This document shows, one piece after another, positions 55,101-64,000 of a stretch of DNA of 64,000 bases (the first letter of the stretch is position 1; the number at the start of each line of letters is the position of its first letter). The stretch is taken from the NCBI GenBank assembly GCA_027972325.1, contig JAPMOS010000015.1, positions 571,501 through 635,500 of the forward strand, written 5' to 3'. A model generated the notes under the pieces. It saw only the letters and a list, made by a program, of their open reading frames with translations, had not been told where the DNA came from and ran no database searches. This DNA comes from Paratrimastix pyriformis. Lineage: Eukaryota > Preaxostyla > Paratrimastigidae. The position numbers were made by a program, and so were the translations under genes.

Positions 55101-57908
55101 TCAGGACGTGGAGGCCTTCCGGCGGGCCATGGAGGCGGGCGAGGGCCACCCGAGTCCCTTGGGCTGCGGGCGGGCCCTGTGGGGCGGGGGCGCGGACCTG
55201 CTGGGGCTGAGCGATCCCGAGTTCGAGGGCCGCGTCCGGGCCAAGGCAGCCCTGGCGGCCCTGCTGCTCTTCACCCAGCCCGGGGTCCCCCTCATCTACT
55301 ACGGTCCGCCCCAGCCCTGCCCCAGCCCTGCCACCGCCATGCCCCGCCATGCCCTCCTGCCTCTGCCCCTCCCCTTCCCGGCCGCTCGCCCCTGGATGCC
55401 CCGATCGTCATGGTGATGGTGATGGCGATGGTGATGGTGATGGCGATGGCGATCCTGCCCGGGTTGGTCGGCCTGGCCTCCCAGGGGACGAGGTGGGCAT
55501 GCAGGGCTTCTGCCCGCGGCGCTGCTTCCCGCGCGAGCCGGGCGACCGGGGCTGCTGCGACCTGGAGCTGCGCGGCCTCTACGCGGCCCTGGCCCACGTC
55601 CGGCGGGCCTGCCCCTGGCTTAACCGGGCCCCGCTGGCCCTGCTGCACCCCGCCCAGCGGCCCGGCCAGCCGCCCGAGGACGAGCAGCCCCGCGAGGCCG
55701 AGGCGACCCTCCTCTGCTACCTCCGCGGAGGCGCCGTCTCGGGGGCCGAGAGCCCCGCAGGGTGGGCGGCTCCCCCCGCGGCCGTTCGGGGGCCGGGGCG
55801 CCCCGGAGATGGGGATGGGGCCGGAGGCGTGGAGCCGACCCCGGGCCGGGATCATCGGGAGGACCAGGAGGAGGAGGAGGAGGAGGAGGAGGAGGAGGAG
55901 GAGGAGGTGGGCGACGGGGCCGAGGGACACTACTTGGATCCGCTCGCGGCCTCCTCCGGCCCGCCTGGTGGGGGGCCGGGGGCGCGGGTGCTGGGGACGA
56001 GTTCCTGGTGGTTGTGCTCAACCCGGGCGACAGCCTCCAGCGGACGGACGACGTGGAGCTGCCCGTGGCCACCATCGAGCGGGGCCTGGTCTCCCTGCTG
56101 CCCGCCCTGCCCTACCTGGCATGCCCCCGTGTCATCGTCCGCCCCGCGGGGCCCCCGGCGCCCTCCACGGGTGCCGGCTTCCGCACCAGAGTCCGTCTGC
56201 GCCAGCACCGCACGCACCCACGCACCCACGCACCCACGCACCCACGCACCCACGCACCCACGCACCCACGCACCCACGCACCCACGCAAACTCCCCCTCC
56301 TCCTGCAAGGCCACCCACCCACCCGCCTGCCTCGGGATCGCTTCTTCCTGTGCGCCGGGCCTCACTCTGCGTGCTCATCGCCACCGCCAGGTTCGGTTCG
56401 AAGCGCCTCCGCGCAGCTGCGCCCTACTGGGGCCGGCACCGGTCCTGGAGCGAGTCCGCCGGGCGGTGGCCTTCGTCCCGGCGCCCCTGTCGGTCACCTT
56501 CGAGCACCCCGCCCTGCCGGCCCCTTCGCCGCCCCCTGTCCGGGCGCCCACCGCGGCCGCGACCCGAAGCCTGGCGCCATTCGGCGGTTTCCCGAGGGAG
56601 CGGCCCCAACCACCACCACCCCAGTCCCAGCCCCAGTCCCAGTCCCAGCCTCAGCCTCAGCCTCAGCCTCAGCCCCTCACGGGCCCCATGCCCCCCACCA
56701 GCGCTCTCCTCGCACCCCACCCGGGCCTTGGGGTCTGGGCCGCACCTCCACCCACAGCGTCGGCTCCGCCCACACCGCAGCCGGTGGGACCCTCGGGCCG
56801 CCCCCCCGAGCCGCGAACCCCCCTGGGGGCAGGGCCCCCCCTCCGCGGCTCGAGCGCCCTCCAGACCCCTGCCGGCCCTCCGGCGGCCCTCCAGGCGGCT
56901 CCCTCAGACACAGCGGCTCTGGCCCCCCTGCGGACGGGACCCCTGTCCCGCTACGGGATCGGCGACCAGGTGCGGCCCTCGCCCCCACCCAGCGGGGGCC
57001 GGCTCCCCTCGGGCTGGGCCACGCCCCTGGCGCACCCCCCGCTGGCACTGCTCCCGTCATCAACAGCCGCGCTCGACGGCTCGCCCCGGGCGGGGGCTGA
57101 AACCGCAGAGCCGGCCCTGGGTGGCGCCTCGACGTCGCTGTCGCCCCCGCGCTCGTCCCCTCCGCGCGCGCCCCGCGGCAGGTCCGCCCGCCCCTGGCAG
57201 GCGTACCGCTCCCCCACCCAGCCCCTCGCAGTCGCGTCGGCTGATGCGGCCCGAGGCACCGCCGGCGCCACCGCTGTCGCTGTCGCTGTCGCTGCCCCTG
57301 GCGATCCGTCAACATCCGACCGGGGCGTGCCGAGTCTGGCCATGGCGGCCCGGGGCCCGGCACCCGCGTCCCGCCTCAGCATGCCCCACACCCCGCACAC
57401 ATCGGCCCTCAGGCTCGCCCCCCCAATCCAGAATGCTTCCCCGCCCGGCCCTGGGATTTTGATGGCCCCCGCGTGCCGCCTGCAGGAACCTCCGCCGCCC
57501 CCATGGCCCGCCCCACGGCCCGCGTCACCCTACCAGGGCGGCGACGACGAGAGCCAGAGCGGGACCGACTCGTCGTCGGGTTGTAGTAGCAGCGACCGTG
57601 AGGAGAACATTCCTCCTCCTCCTCCTCCTCCTCCAGCACTCCCTTCCCCACCCACTAGGCACGTCAGCCCCCAGCCCTCACGCCCACCGCAGCGATCTCC
57701 GCGCTCTCACGATCACGCTCCGTATCTGCTGGCTGATGACGACCTTCCAAGTCCAGCAACTACCCTGGAAAATCTCACTCCTCCAGCGTTGGCGGGGCCT
57801 GCTTCGATCGGTCGTGGGCGTTCTACGGTTCCGGGAGTGGCCCACTCTCCCATGTACATGCTGCATCAAGGCTCATCCAATCCGTCAGGTTTCAATGTTT
57901 CGACGTAA
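52157..57908 (+). CDS. GH13 neopullulanase/cyclomaltodextrinase-like enzyme with long disordered tail
   Basis: Conserved coding begins at or before 52157, upstream of SQLSLILKIS; no in-frame ATG is visible, so the true first exon is missing from this model. Exons at about 52157-52317, 52359-52427, 52477-52665 and 52838-52902 have matching phases and give the family's N-domain (DEWDYWAVVV, RIQYAFTAV) followed by AVLYQAFIDRF. Later exons show NLAGAAERLEYLAQLGATCL, SPTNHKYDVASYE, region I DCVLNHSSSHWP, region II DGFRLDVANEVD (nucleophile Asp), region III ILGEAW (acid Glu), region IV LLGSHDTERLL, then IYYG and DEVGMQG across an intron. This set fits GH13 subfamily 20-type enzymes hydrolysing alpha-glucans or cyclodextrins. 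After the beta domain (to about 56,160) comes an exon of roughly 500 residues rich in Pro, Ala and Ser, with QPQPQPQP and SGTDSSSGCSSSD stretches, ending at TAA 57,908. Such a tail is unusual for the family. Confidence 0.87.
53229..53355 (+). repeat. Thirteen-bp minisatellite GCTCTCATGCCCC in GH13 intron
   Basis: Nearly ten head-to-tail 13-bp units lie inside the intron that starts GTCTGC after the exon ending ETFVMAG and stops at GGGGCAG|GAGGG. There are no spacers, so it is not a CRISPR array. Confidence 0.92.
53803..54023. mobile_element. Possible small inverted-repeat element in GH13 intron
   Basis: A 221-bp AT-rich stretch with T-rich tracts is bounded by inverted 16-mers, GAGAGTCGCACGAAAA and, reversed from the right end, GAGAGTTGCACGAAAG. 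It interrupts a CCATCCCTTT repeat seen on both sides (about 53,745-53,793 and 54,024-54,064). I see no convincing target duplication and no coding capacity, so this could be a MITE or simply a folded intron. Confidence 0.4.
55866..55907 (+). repeat. GGA trinucleotide repeat in GH13 gene
   Basis: About 14 GAG/GGA units. In the gene's likely frame this lies in an intron between the exon ending GAESPAG and the one starting EFLVVVLNPGD; in another frame it would read as poly-Glu. Confidence 0.8.
56211..56288 (+). repeat. CACGCACC octamer repeat in GH13 intron
   Basis: About ten ACGCACCC units form a tandem array within an intron of the GH13 gene. Confidence 0.85.
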
Positions 57909-57997
57909 TAATGTTTTCAAGAAATGGCTCGTTTTCGGTGGGTGGCTCGCTCGCTCGCTCCTGCAATCATCTGAAGCACCGCGGGGTAAATTAGGTG
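57909..57997. promoter_or_regulatory. 89-bp gap between GH13 and SLU7 genes
   Basis: This is the whole spacer between the GH13 stop and the SLU7 ATG on the same strand. It is AT-richer than both flanks and must hold polyadenylation signals of one gene and the promoter of the next. TTTCAAGAAATGGC and a CTCGCTCGCTCG repeat are visible; no classical signal is obvious. Confidence 0.45.
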
Positions 57998-60693
57998 ATG
58001 TCTGGCGCTGCGAAGAAAGCTCCCCCTGCGGCTCCGACGCAACCCTCCAAGAAGGAAGGGGAGGAAATTAACCCCCACATTCCCCAGTATATCTCGCAGG
58101 CACCTTGTCCGTCTCCACACCCCTTTCCCCACATCGTCCCCACTACCGTATTCTAGGGTATACTGCTGCGGGGCAGAACACACTTAGCCATCAGCGTCTT
58201 CGTCATGTACAGGGGGAATTGGGCGTCGCAAAGAAGTGGTATACACGTGGCGAAGCGGTTCGCTACAACTCGCATTTCATTCTTATCCGTATTATTTCTT
58301 GCAGGCGCTCGGTCCCACTGCGATCAAGTTTCGTAAAGGCGCTTGTGCTAATTGTGGTGCTATGGGCCATACGGCGAAGGTCTTCCTCCACTTGTGGATG
58401 AATTATTCGAAATTCATTTTTTCCTTGTAGTCCTGCACCGAGCGCCCCCGGAAGGTTGGTGCGGTGTACACCCAAGCAGATATCAAACCCGATGAAAACC
58501 CCGAACAAATCGAGTTGGACTATGACGGGAAACGCGATCGCTGGAATGGCTACCGCCCCGAACTTTACCAGGAAGTTTTCGAACGTCTGGATGGCTCTCC
58601 CTTTTCCTCCACCTCTTCTCTCCTCTTCCCTTCGCATCCTTCGGCCTCCATTCGCATCCCACGTCCCCCGAGACGAGACGACTCTTTGAAGTCCTTCTCA
58701 GGATGTCTTTCTTGCTGGTTGCAGATCATGAAAAGCTCGAAGAGGCTCGCCGTAGCCGGCACGCCAAGGCTCTGGAGGAGTACATGAGCAAGCCTGGTGA
58801 GGCGAAGGATGGTGCTCCCGCTGCCCCCGAGGGCGGCCTGCTGGACGACGAGGGTTTCCGCGAGGACGAAGCCGCCTCCGCCGCCGCCACCTCCGCCGTG
58901 TCCTCGTACGATCCCAAGACCCGCACGGCCATCAGAAATTTGCGGTCTGAACCTCGGGTGTACACCGCGCAGTTGGGGTGTCCGGCACGTGCGGGCGTGG
59001 CTCAGTGCTTTTTTTTGTGGTCTGTGTCGTCATCAGTATTCGCGAGGATCGCGCCAAGTACCTGTACAACCTGGACCTGAACTCGGCCTACTACGACCCC
59101 AAGACCCGCGCCATGCGCGAGGCGCCAATTCCTTCGGCCGACCCCGAGAGCGGTGTATACATGGGTCCGCCTCACCGCCCTTCCTCCGCCCAACAGCCTG
59201 GACTTACTGCCCCTGCTCCGCTGCTGCAGGCGACAACTTCATCCGCTACTCGGGCGACATGCCGGCTCAGTCGGAGCAGCTCGTCTGGGCCATCACGGCC
59301 TCCGAGAAGGGCCAGGACGTCCACGAGATGGCCGCCCCTTCGCAGGCCGAGCTCACCCACCGCGAGTTCGTCCGGCGCAAGGAGGAGCTCAAGTCCAAAA
59401 CCCAAAAGAGTCCGCCCCGCGCCACCCCCATCCACCCCTCCCCGTTGCCTCCCCTGTCCACTCACTGACGTCCTGTCTTGTTGCAGGTGTGATCGATCGG
59501 TACGGGGGCGAGGAGCATATCGTGGAGAGCCTGCCCCCCGAACTGCAGTTGGGCCAGACGGAACGCTACGTCGAGTACAGCCGGGACGGGCGCCCTGTCA
59601 AGAAAGGCGCCGCCACGGACATGCCCCTCGTCGTCCGCTCCAAGTACGAGGAGGATGGTCTGCCCGTCCACACCACCACCATCCCAACGATCGCTGACGA
59701 TTTCTTCTCGTTTGTTTTCCTCCGGTATGCGGCAGTGCTTGTGCTCAACCATACTTCGGTGTGGGGCAGCTACTGGGAGGCGGGCAAGTGGGGTTACGCC
59801 TGCTGCCACCAGTTCATGAAGCACGCCTTCTGCACGGGCAAGGCGGGCCGCGACGCAAACCGGGCTGAGCGGGGCCTCCCCTCAGAGGACGAGGAACGCG
59901 CCCAGCAGCAGCGCATCCGCCGCCAGCGCGAGCAGGCCGCCAGCGCCGCAGCGCCCACCCCCTCCGCCATCGCCCCCACGCCTGCATCCACTGGAACTGC
60001 ACCAGCGTCTTCCACTGCAACCACAACCTCCACAGACAGTGCCACCACAACTTCTACTGCCACTGCCACTGCCACCACATCTGCCGCTGTCACGGCCGCC
60101 ACAACAGCCACAGACACCGCAGCCACAGACACCAAAACTCCAAACCCTGAAGCTGCCACCCCGGCACCCAGTCCCCCGGCCACGGTCCTGATTGCCCCGG
60201 CCGGGAAAGCCTCAAAGGAAGCCGAGAAGAAGGGCAAGGGCAAGCACGCCTCTCGAAGAAAGAAGGACGAAAGCAGCAGCGGGTCTGATCGTAGCGACAG
60301 TGAGAGCGACAGCAGCAGTGGCAGCAGCAGTGGCAGCAGCAGTGGCAGCAGCAGTAGCAGCGGGTCCGACAGCGAGGAGCGGCGCTCCAGGAAGAAGAAG
60401 CGTGCCGCGAAGAGCAAGAAGTCCAGGCCCGCTAGCGAGGCCGGCAAGAAGCACCCCCGCGGCTCCGAGCCCGAGGCCCTCCGCAAGAAGAGGTCTGTCC
60501 CACCACTCGCGCCCTCTGACCCGCCTTCCTGAACTGCCCCGACGGCATGCTCATGTTCATGCGCTGGGGCAGGTACAACTCGATGAGCGCCGAGGGGTTG
60601 GAGACGACCCCCGAGCAGCTGGAGGCCTACCAGCGGACCCGGATCCGGTCCGAGGACCCCATGGCCAACTTCCCCAAGGACGGCGAGCCCTGA
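57998..60693 (+). CDS. SLU7: Pre-mRNA splicing factor SLU7
   Basis: The ATG at 57998 gives an Ala/Pro/Lys start, then [13 protein letters not shown]; a phase-1 intron (58107-58156, GTCCGT to CTAG) splices to [14 protein letters not shown]. The CCHC zinc knuckle [14 protein letters not shown] is completed across another intron. Then come [71 protein letters not shown], and [16 protein letters not shown]. All match SLU7 in order, including the last exon [20 protein letters not shown] to the TGA at 60,691-60,693. SLU7 acts in the second step of splicing, helping pick the 3' splice site. An insert of Thr/Ala and Ser/Lys-rich low complexity (about 59,940-60,480) precedes the tail, comparable to the Lys-rich region of the human protein. 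Its introns follow the window's GTCTG/GTCCG donor style. Confidence 0.95.
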
Positions 60694-60931
60694 GCCCGGG
60701 CCGGCCCCGTTCACGCCGTGTAGCCACCCTTATTGGCCCCATTACTGCGTTTCCCACCCCCTCCCACCAAGACGGATCGATCGCTTTGCGAGTGATGGGT
60801 GGGACCCGGAAGCGTCGGGTTGCGTCTTGAGATAGTCGAGGGGCGATGGGCGATGGGCGAGAGGCGGATACACGAGGAGCGGGGGGGAAAGGGGGGGAAA
60901 GGAGAGGTGGCAGGCTGGGAACGAGGGTGGT
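60694..60931. other. Short convergent intergenic region
   Basis: This gap lies between the SLU7 stop and the likely stop of the minus-strand Pro-rich gene. It holds GGGCGATGGGCGATGGGCGAG repeats near 60,840 and G-rich runs. I see no gene. Confidence 0.45.
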
Positions 60932-63900
60932 TCACCTTCGCCATCCGGGGCGCCCTGCACAGAACAGGAGGTGCGGTATGAGGGGCGAGACTGGGTGGCG
61001 CGAGGGGCGGGGGGTGTGAGGTGAGACGCCCGGTGGTGGGGCGGCAGGGCGGGGCTGGGGGGGCTGACCTGCGCTGCGCCTGGGGCCGGGGATGCCCTGG
61101 GGGGTCAGGGCCGCCATGAGGGCCGGCCGGCCGCCCCTGCGGCCGCTGGAGGGCATCGGATGGGCCGAGACGTCCCGCCCGATGGCCGTCCGGCGGGGCA
61201 GCACCACCAGCGGCTCGCCGTCGGGCCCCCGGGCGGGCGAGGCGGCCGCCTCCTCGGCCTGGCCCTCGGACCAATGCCCGCTGCCGCTGCCCTCGCCGCC
61301 CCCCGGCGGCTGCTGACCCCGCGGCCAGGCGGGTCCGGGCCCCCCGCGCTGGGCCCCGGCGGCCAGGGTGGTGGCGACGGGCTCGGGGGGGCTGTCCGGC
61401 GGCGCGGGGCCCTCGGCGCCCCAGCCCCAGTCGGCCGGCCGGGGCGGTCGGTCGGGCCCTGATCGCGGACCCTGCGGGGGGCCTTGTGGGGGGCCCTGCG
61501 GGGGGCGACCGGTCGGGCGGCCCGTCGAGGCCAGCCGGATGGGCGGTTCGGCTGCGGATGGTTGCGGGGGCAGGGACGCCGGGAGGGCGGGCAGGTCGTC
61601 GTAGCCGATCTGCTCGAAGCCCTCCGACTCGTCCTCCTCCTCGGTGTCCGTGGGGGGCCCCTCGGGGACCTCCTGCTGCGGCCCGCCCGGGGCCTGGCGG
61701 GCCATCGGGGGCCCCGGCGCCAACGCCGCCTCAGCGGGCCGCCGGTCGGCGGGGCGGCGGCTCGCAGGCCAGTGCACCACGGGCGCCGCCTCCTCGGCCA
61801 GGGGCCGGCTCACTGGGGGCTGCGGCAGCAGCGGAGGGGCCTGAGGCGCACGGGCGGGCGAGGGGCCGCGGGGTGGGGGCGAACGGGACGGGTGCGAGCC
61901 TGCCGGCCTGGGGGCGCCCTGCCTGAGGGCCTGCAGCAGCTGGGGGCGCCCCGCGTACGGGCCCAGGCTCTCGGGCGAGCCGGCCAGCCCCAGGGCGCCC
62001 CCGCCGGGGGAGCGGCCCGGCCAGGTGCCCCCCAGCTCGGAAGGGACCCCGCCCCCGCCCCCCGCCGGCAGCCCCGCCATGCCCCCGAGGCTTCCCGTGG
62101 GGCTGCCGTAGGGCGGCGAGAAGGGGCCCTGCGGCCGGTGGCGCGACGCCTGGGGGGGACCCGACCCGGGGGGAGGCCGATCAGGCGCGAGGAGGAGCCG
62201 GGGGGGCGGCGATGGCGGGGCAGGGACGGGGGCGGCAGCGGCGGCGGGGGTGGCGGCGGACCAGGGGAGCCCGGTGGGGCACGGTCCCGAGGGGCGTGGC
62301 CTCGATGGGGCCCGGGTCGGGCCACCGGTCGGCCGGCTGGGGGCGAGGCTGACCGGTGGGGGCCGCCGCCGTGCGGGGGGGCCGGGCCAGCGGGTCGGCC
62401 GAGTGAGGCCGGGCAGGGCTGGGCCTCCGTCCTGCTGCCCCTACGGGGCGGGGCGGCGGCTGGGGGCCGGGTGGCGAGCGCCGCGGTGTGGCGGAGGAGG
62501 TCGAGGCAAGCCCCAGCCCCAGCCCCGGCCCCAGGGCCGCGACCGCCCCGGCGCGGTGCCCAGTGCGCCCGCCGTCCGTCGGGGGGGCGGCCCCGTGGGA
62601 GTGCGGGTGCAGGGGCTGCTGCGGCTGGGGGCCCGCGGGCGGCCGGCGGGGCAGGGGCTGCGTCCGGACGGGGCGGCTCAGGTCGGGCTGCGAGGCGCGG
62701 CCCCGCCGTGGCTGCCCGAGCGGAAGGGGCGTCATGAGCAGCGAGCGGGCGCCCATCCACCCACCGTAGGGAGAGCGGAGGGAAGCGGAGGGAAGCGGAG
62801 GGCGGAGGAGCGGAGGGGCGGAGGGCGGAGGCGGAGGAGCGGAGGCGGAGGCCGGCACACACGACGGAGCGGCGGACACGCGGCTGAAGCCACGCGGCAC
62901 GAGGGAGCAGAGGTGCCAGCCAGCAGCAAGGGCAGAGGCAGCAAAGGCGAAGGGGGGGGGGGGGGGGGGGGGGCGGGCAGACCCCGTGGTGGAAGCGCTG
63001 CCGGGCGACCCGCTGGAGGGGCCGTGGCGCCGAGGGTGCGGAGGATGTCCTTCAGCCGCTGGGGGGTGATGCTCTCGGGCGAGGTCCCCTCCAGGGTCGC
63101 AAGCTGCGCCCCCGGGCCGACCCGTGATGAGCCACGCCGGGTGGTGGTGGTGGTGGTGGTGGTGGTGGTGGTGGTGGTGGTGGGGGCCGCGGACCTGGGC
63201 CTGCAGGGCGGAGAGCTCGCGGCGCTCCTCGTCTGCGGGGTCGCCCATCATCTCGGGCCCGGCCAGGGCCAGCGGCGGGGCGCCGGCCTCCTCGTCCTCC
63301 ATGGGCGCCCCCTCCCCCTCCTCCTCGGGCCTGCGCCCCACAGCGGGCCGGGCCGGCCCCGCGCGGGCGCTCTGGGGGTGAGGTGGTGGCAGCTGCCGGG
63401 CCGGGGGCAGGCGGGCCGACTGGGGGTGAGCCCGGCGGGCCGGGGCCGGGACCGCGGGGCCGCCGCCGAGGGCCTGCAGGGCCACCCGGACCTCGACGGG
63501 TGAGCCGACGACGGTGGAATCATGTGAGGCCGGCTGGGCGGCCCCCTCACCCCGAGGCGGCGCATCGGCGGGCGAGCCGGCCGGGGTGGGGGCCGAGGGC
63601 TGGTGGCGGCCCTGGCGGGGCGGGGGCAGCTGCTGGGCCAAGAGGCGCTGCCGGAGGGCCCGCTGCTGGGCGGGTGTCAGCAGGCCCTTGAGGGCGGCCC
63701 CCAGCTCGGCCACCTCGGGGCCCTCGCGCTCTGCCGGGGCCGCGGCGGGGGGCGCGCCCTCGGGGGCCTCGAGGATGGCCATCAGCGAGCCCACCAGCGA
63801 GCCCGTCGTCCCGCCGGCCGCCCCCGACGAGGCCGAGGCCTCCGAACGGTGCGGCGACCCAACCGCCCCCCCAGCCCCCGGGATACCCTGCATGCCCGCC

Positions 63901-64000
63901 GGCATTCCCTCGGGGGCAGCCAGGGCCGGGGGGAGGGCCTCGGTCGGCGAGGCGGTTGGGGGGGCGAGCTGGGGGGCGCTCGAAAGGGCCGCCGGGTCGG
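60932..64000 (-). CDS. Unrecognised Pro/Gly/Ala-rich protein, 5' end outside window
   Basis: The minus strand is open for long stretches with protein-like islands: VAELGAALKGLL and QQRALRQRLLAQQLP (about 63,620-63,710), DEERRELSALQAQ spliced over a His-like repeat intron to LATLEGTSPESITPQ and RLKDILRTLG (about 63,015-63,110), then Pro/Gly-rich sequence with TDTEEEDESEGFEQIGYDDL (about 61,590-61,650) and LVVLPRRTAIGRDVSAHP. A likely last intron starting GTCAGC ends just before GRPGWRR and a stop at 60,932. The acidic motif amid disorder and the short helical pieces suggest a regulatory or scaffold protein, but I recognise no family. The strand is chosen because introns and protein-like segments fit the minus strand; the + strand frames are Gly/Arg shadows. 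Confidence 0.5.
62952..62973 (-). repeat. Poly-G tract (poly-C on the coding strand)
   Basis: A run of 22 G on the + strand, so poly-C in the sense of the Pro-rich gene, follows a likely GTCTGCCC donor after PPRGLPA-type coding sequence. Confidence 0.85.
63140..63184 (-). repeat. GGT/ACC trinucleotide repeat, probably intronic
   Basis: About 15 GGT units on the + strand read as poly-His on the minus strand. The run begins right after a GTCCGC donor following LSALQAQ and precedes an acceptor before LATLEGT, so it is most likely intron. Confidence 0.8.

Noticed and set aside
63140-63184. Apparent poly-histidine tract on the minus strand
   Set aside because: It lies between a GTCCGC donor and a GGCGCAG acceptor that join two helical coding segments, so it is intron.
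1-64000. Retroviral, LTR or other virus-like elements
   Set aside because: No reverse transcriptase, integrase, capsid-like or polymerase motifs and no long terminal repeats were seen; the 2.7-kb direct repeats are host coding sequence.

Overview
The window looks like nuclear DNA of a very GC-rich, intron-dense microbial eukaryote. Every recognised gene is eukaryotic in type or carries spliceosomal introns, and the set includes spliceosome factor SLU7, exportin-7, the AP-3 beta subunit, and FAM221-, F-box- and SWIB-type proteins. There are no bacterial operons, rRNAs or tRNAs. I cannot name the species; a free-living flagellate protist (for example a Paratrimastix-like metamonad) is only a guess. 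Introns are mostly about 40-450 bp, end in AG, and usually begin GTCTG, GTCCG or GTTTG instead of GTAAG. They are full of C-rich simple repeats and long poly-C runs.

Layout. 1-1116 (+) is the 3' part of a FAM221-like gene. 1190-2322 (+) is an F-box protein. 2383-3562 (-) is a proline-iminopeptidase-type hydrolase with a possible extra 5' exon up to 3840. 4170-25071 (+) is a giant coiled-coil gene (coding capacity about 6,600 codons) whose main exon is over 19 kb. It holds two nearly identical 2.7-kb segments plus two short extra copies. 25679-26970 (+) is a secreted endonuclease I with a 271-bp MITE in its last intron. 27349-38286 (+) is a second large coiled-coil gene carrying a glycogen/starch-binding CBM48 domain. 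38679-43866 (-) is AP-3 beta. 43921-45263 (+) is a DEK-C/SWIB protein, divergent from AP-3 beta with 54 bp between start codons. 46025-52154 (-) is exportin-7. About 52157-57908 (+) is a GH13 neopullulanase-like enzyme with a long disordered tail. 57998-60693 (+) is SLU7. 60932-64000 (-) is the 3' part of an unrecognised Pro-rich gene.

How the genes relate. Most are unrelated housekeeping genes packed tightly in divergent or convergent pairs. Two links are worth keeping: both giant proteins share an N-terminal motif typical of protist cytoskeletal or flagellar proteins, and the CBM48 coiled-coil protein lies 14 kb from an alpha-glucan hydrolase. Gene 5' ends sit in short AT-richer islands and GC content climbs steeply downstream. 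I saw no retroviral or virus-like elements.
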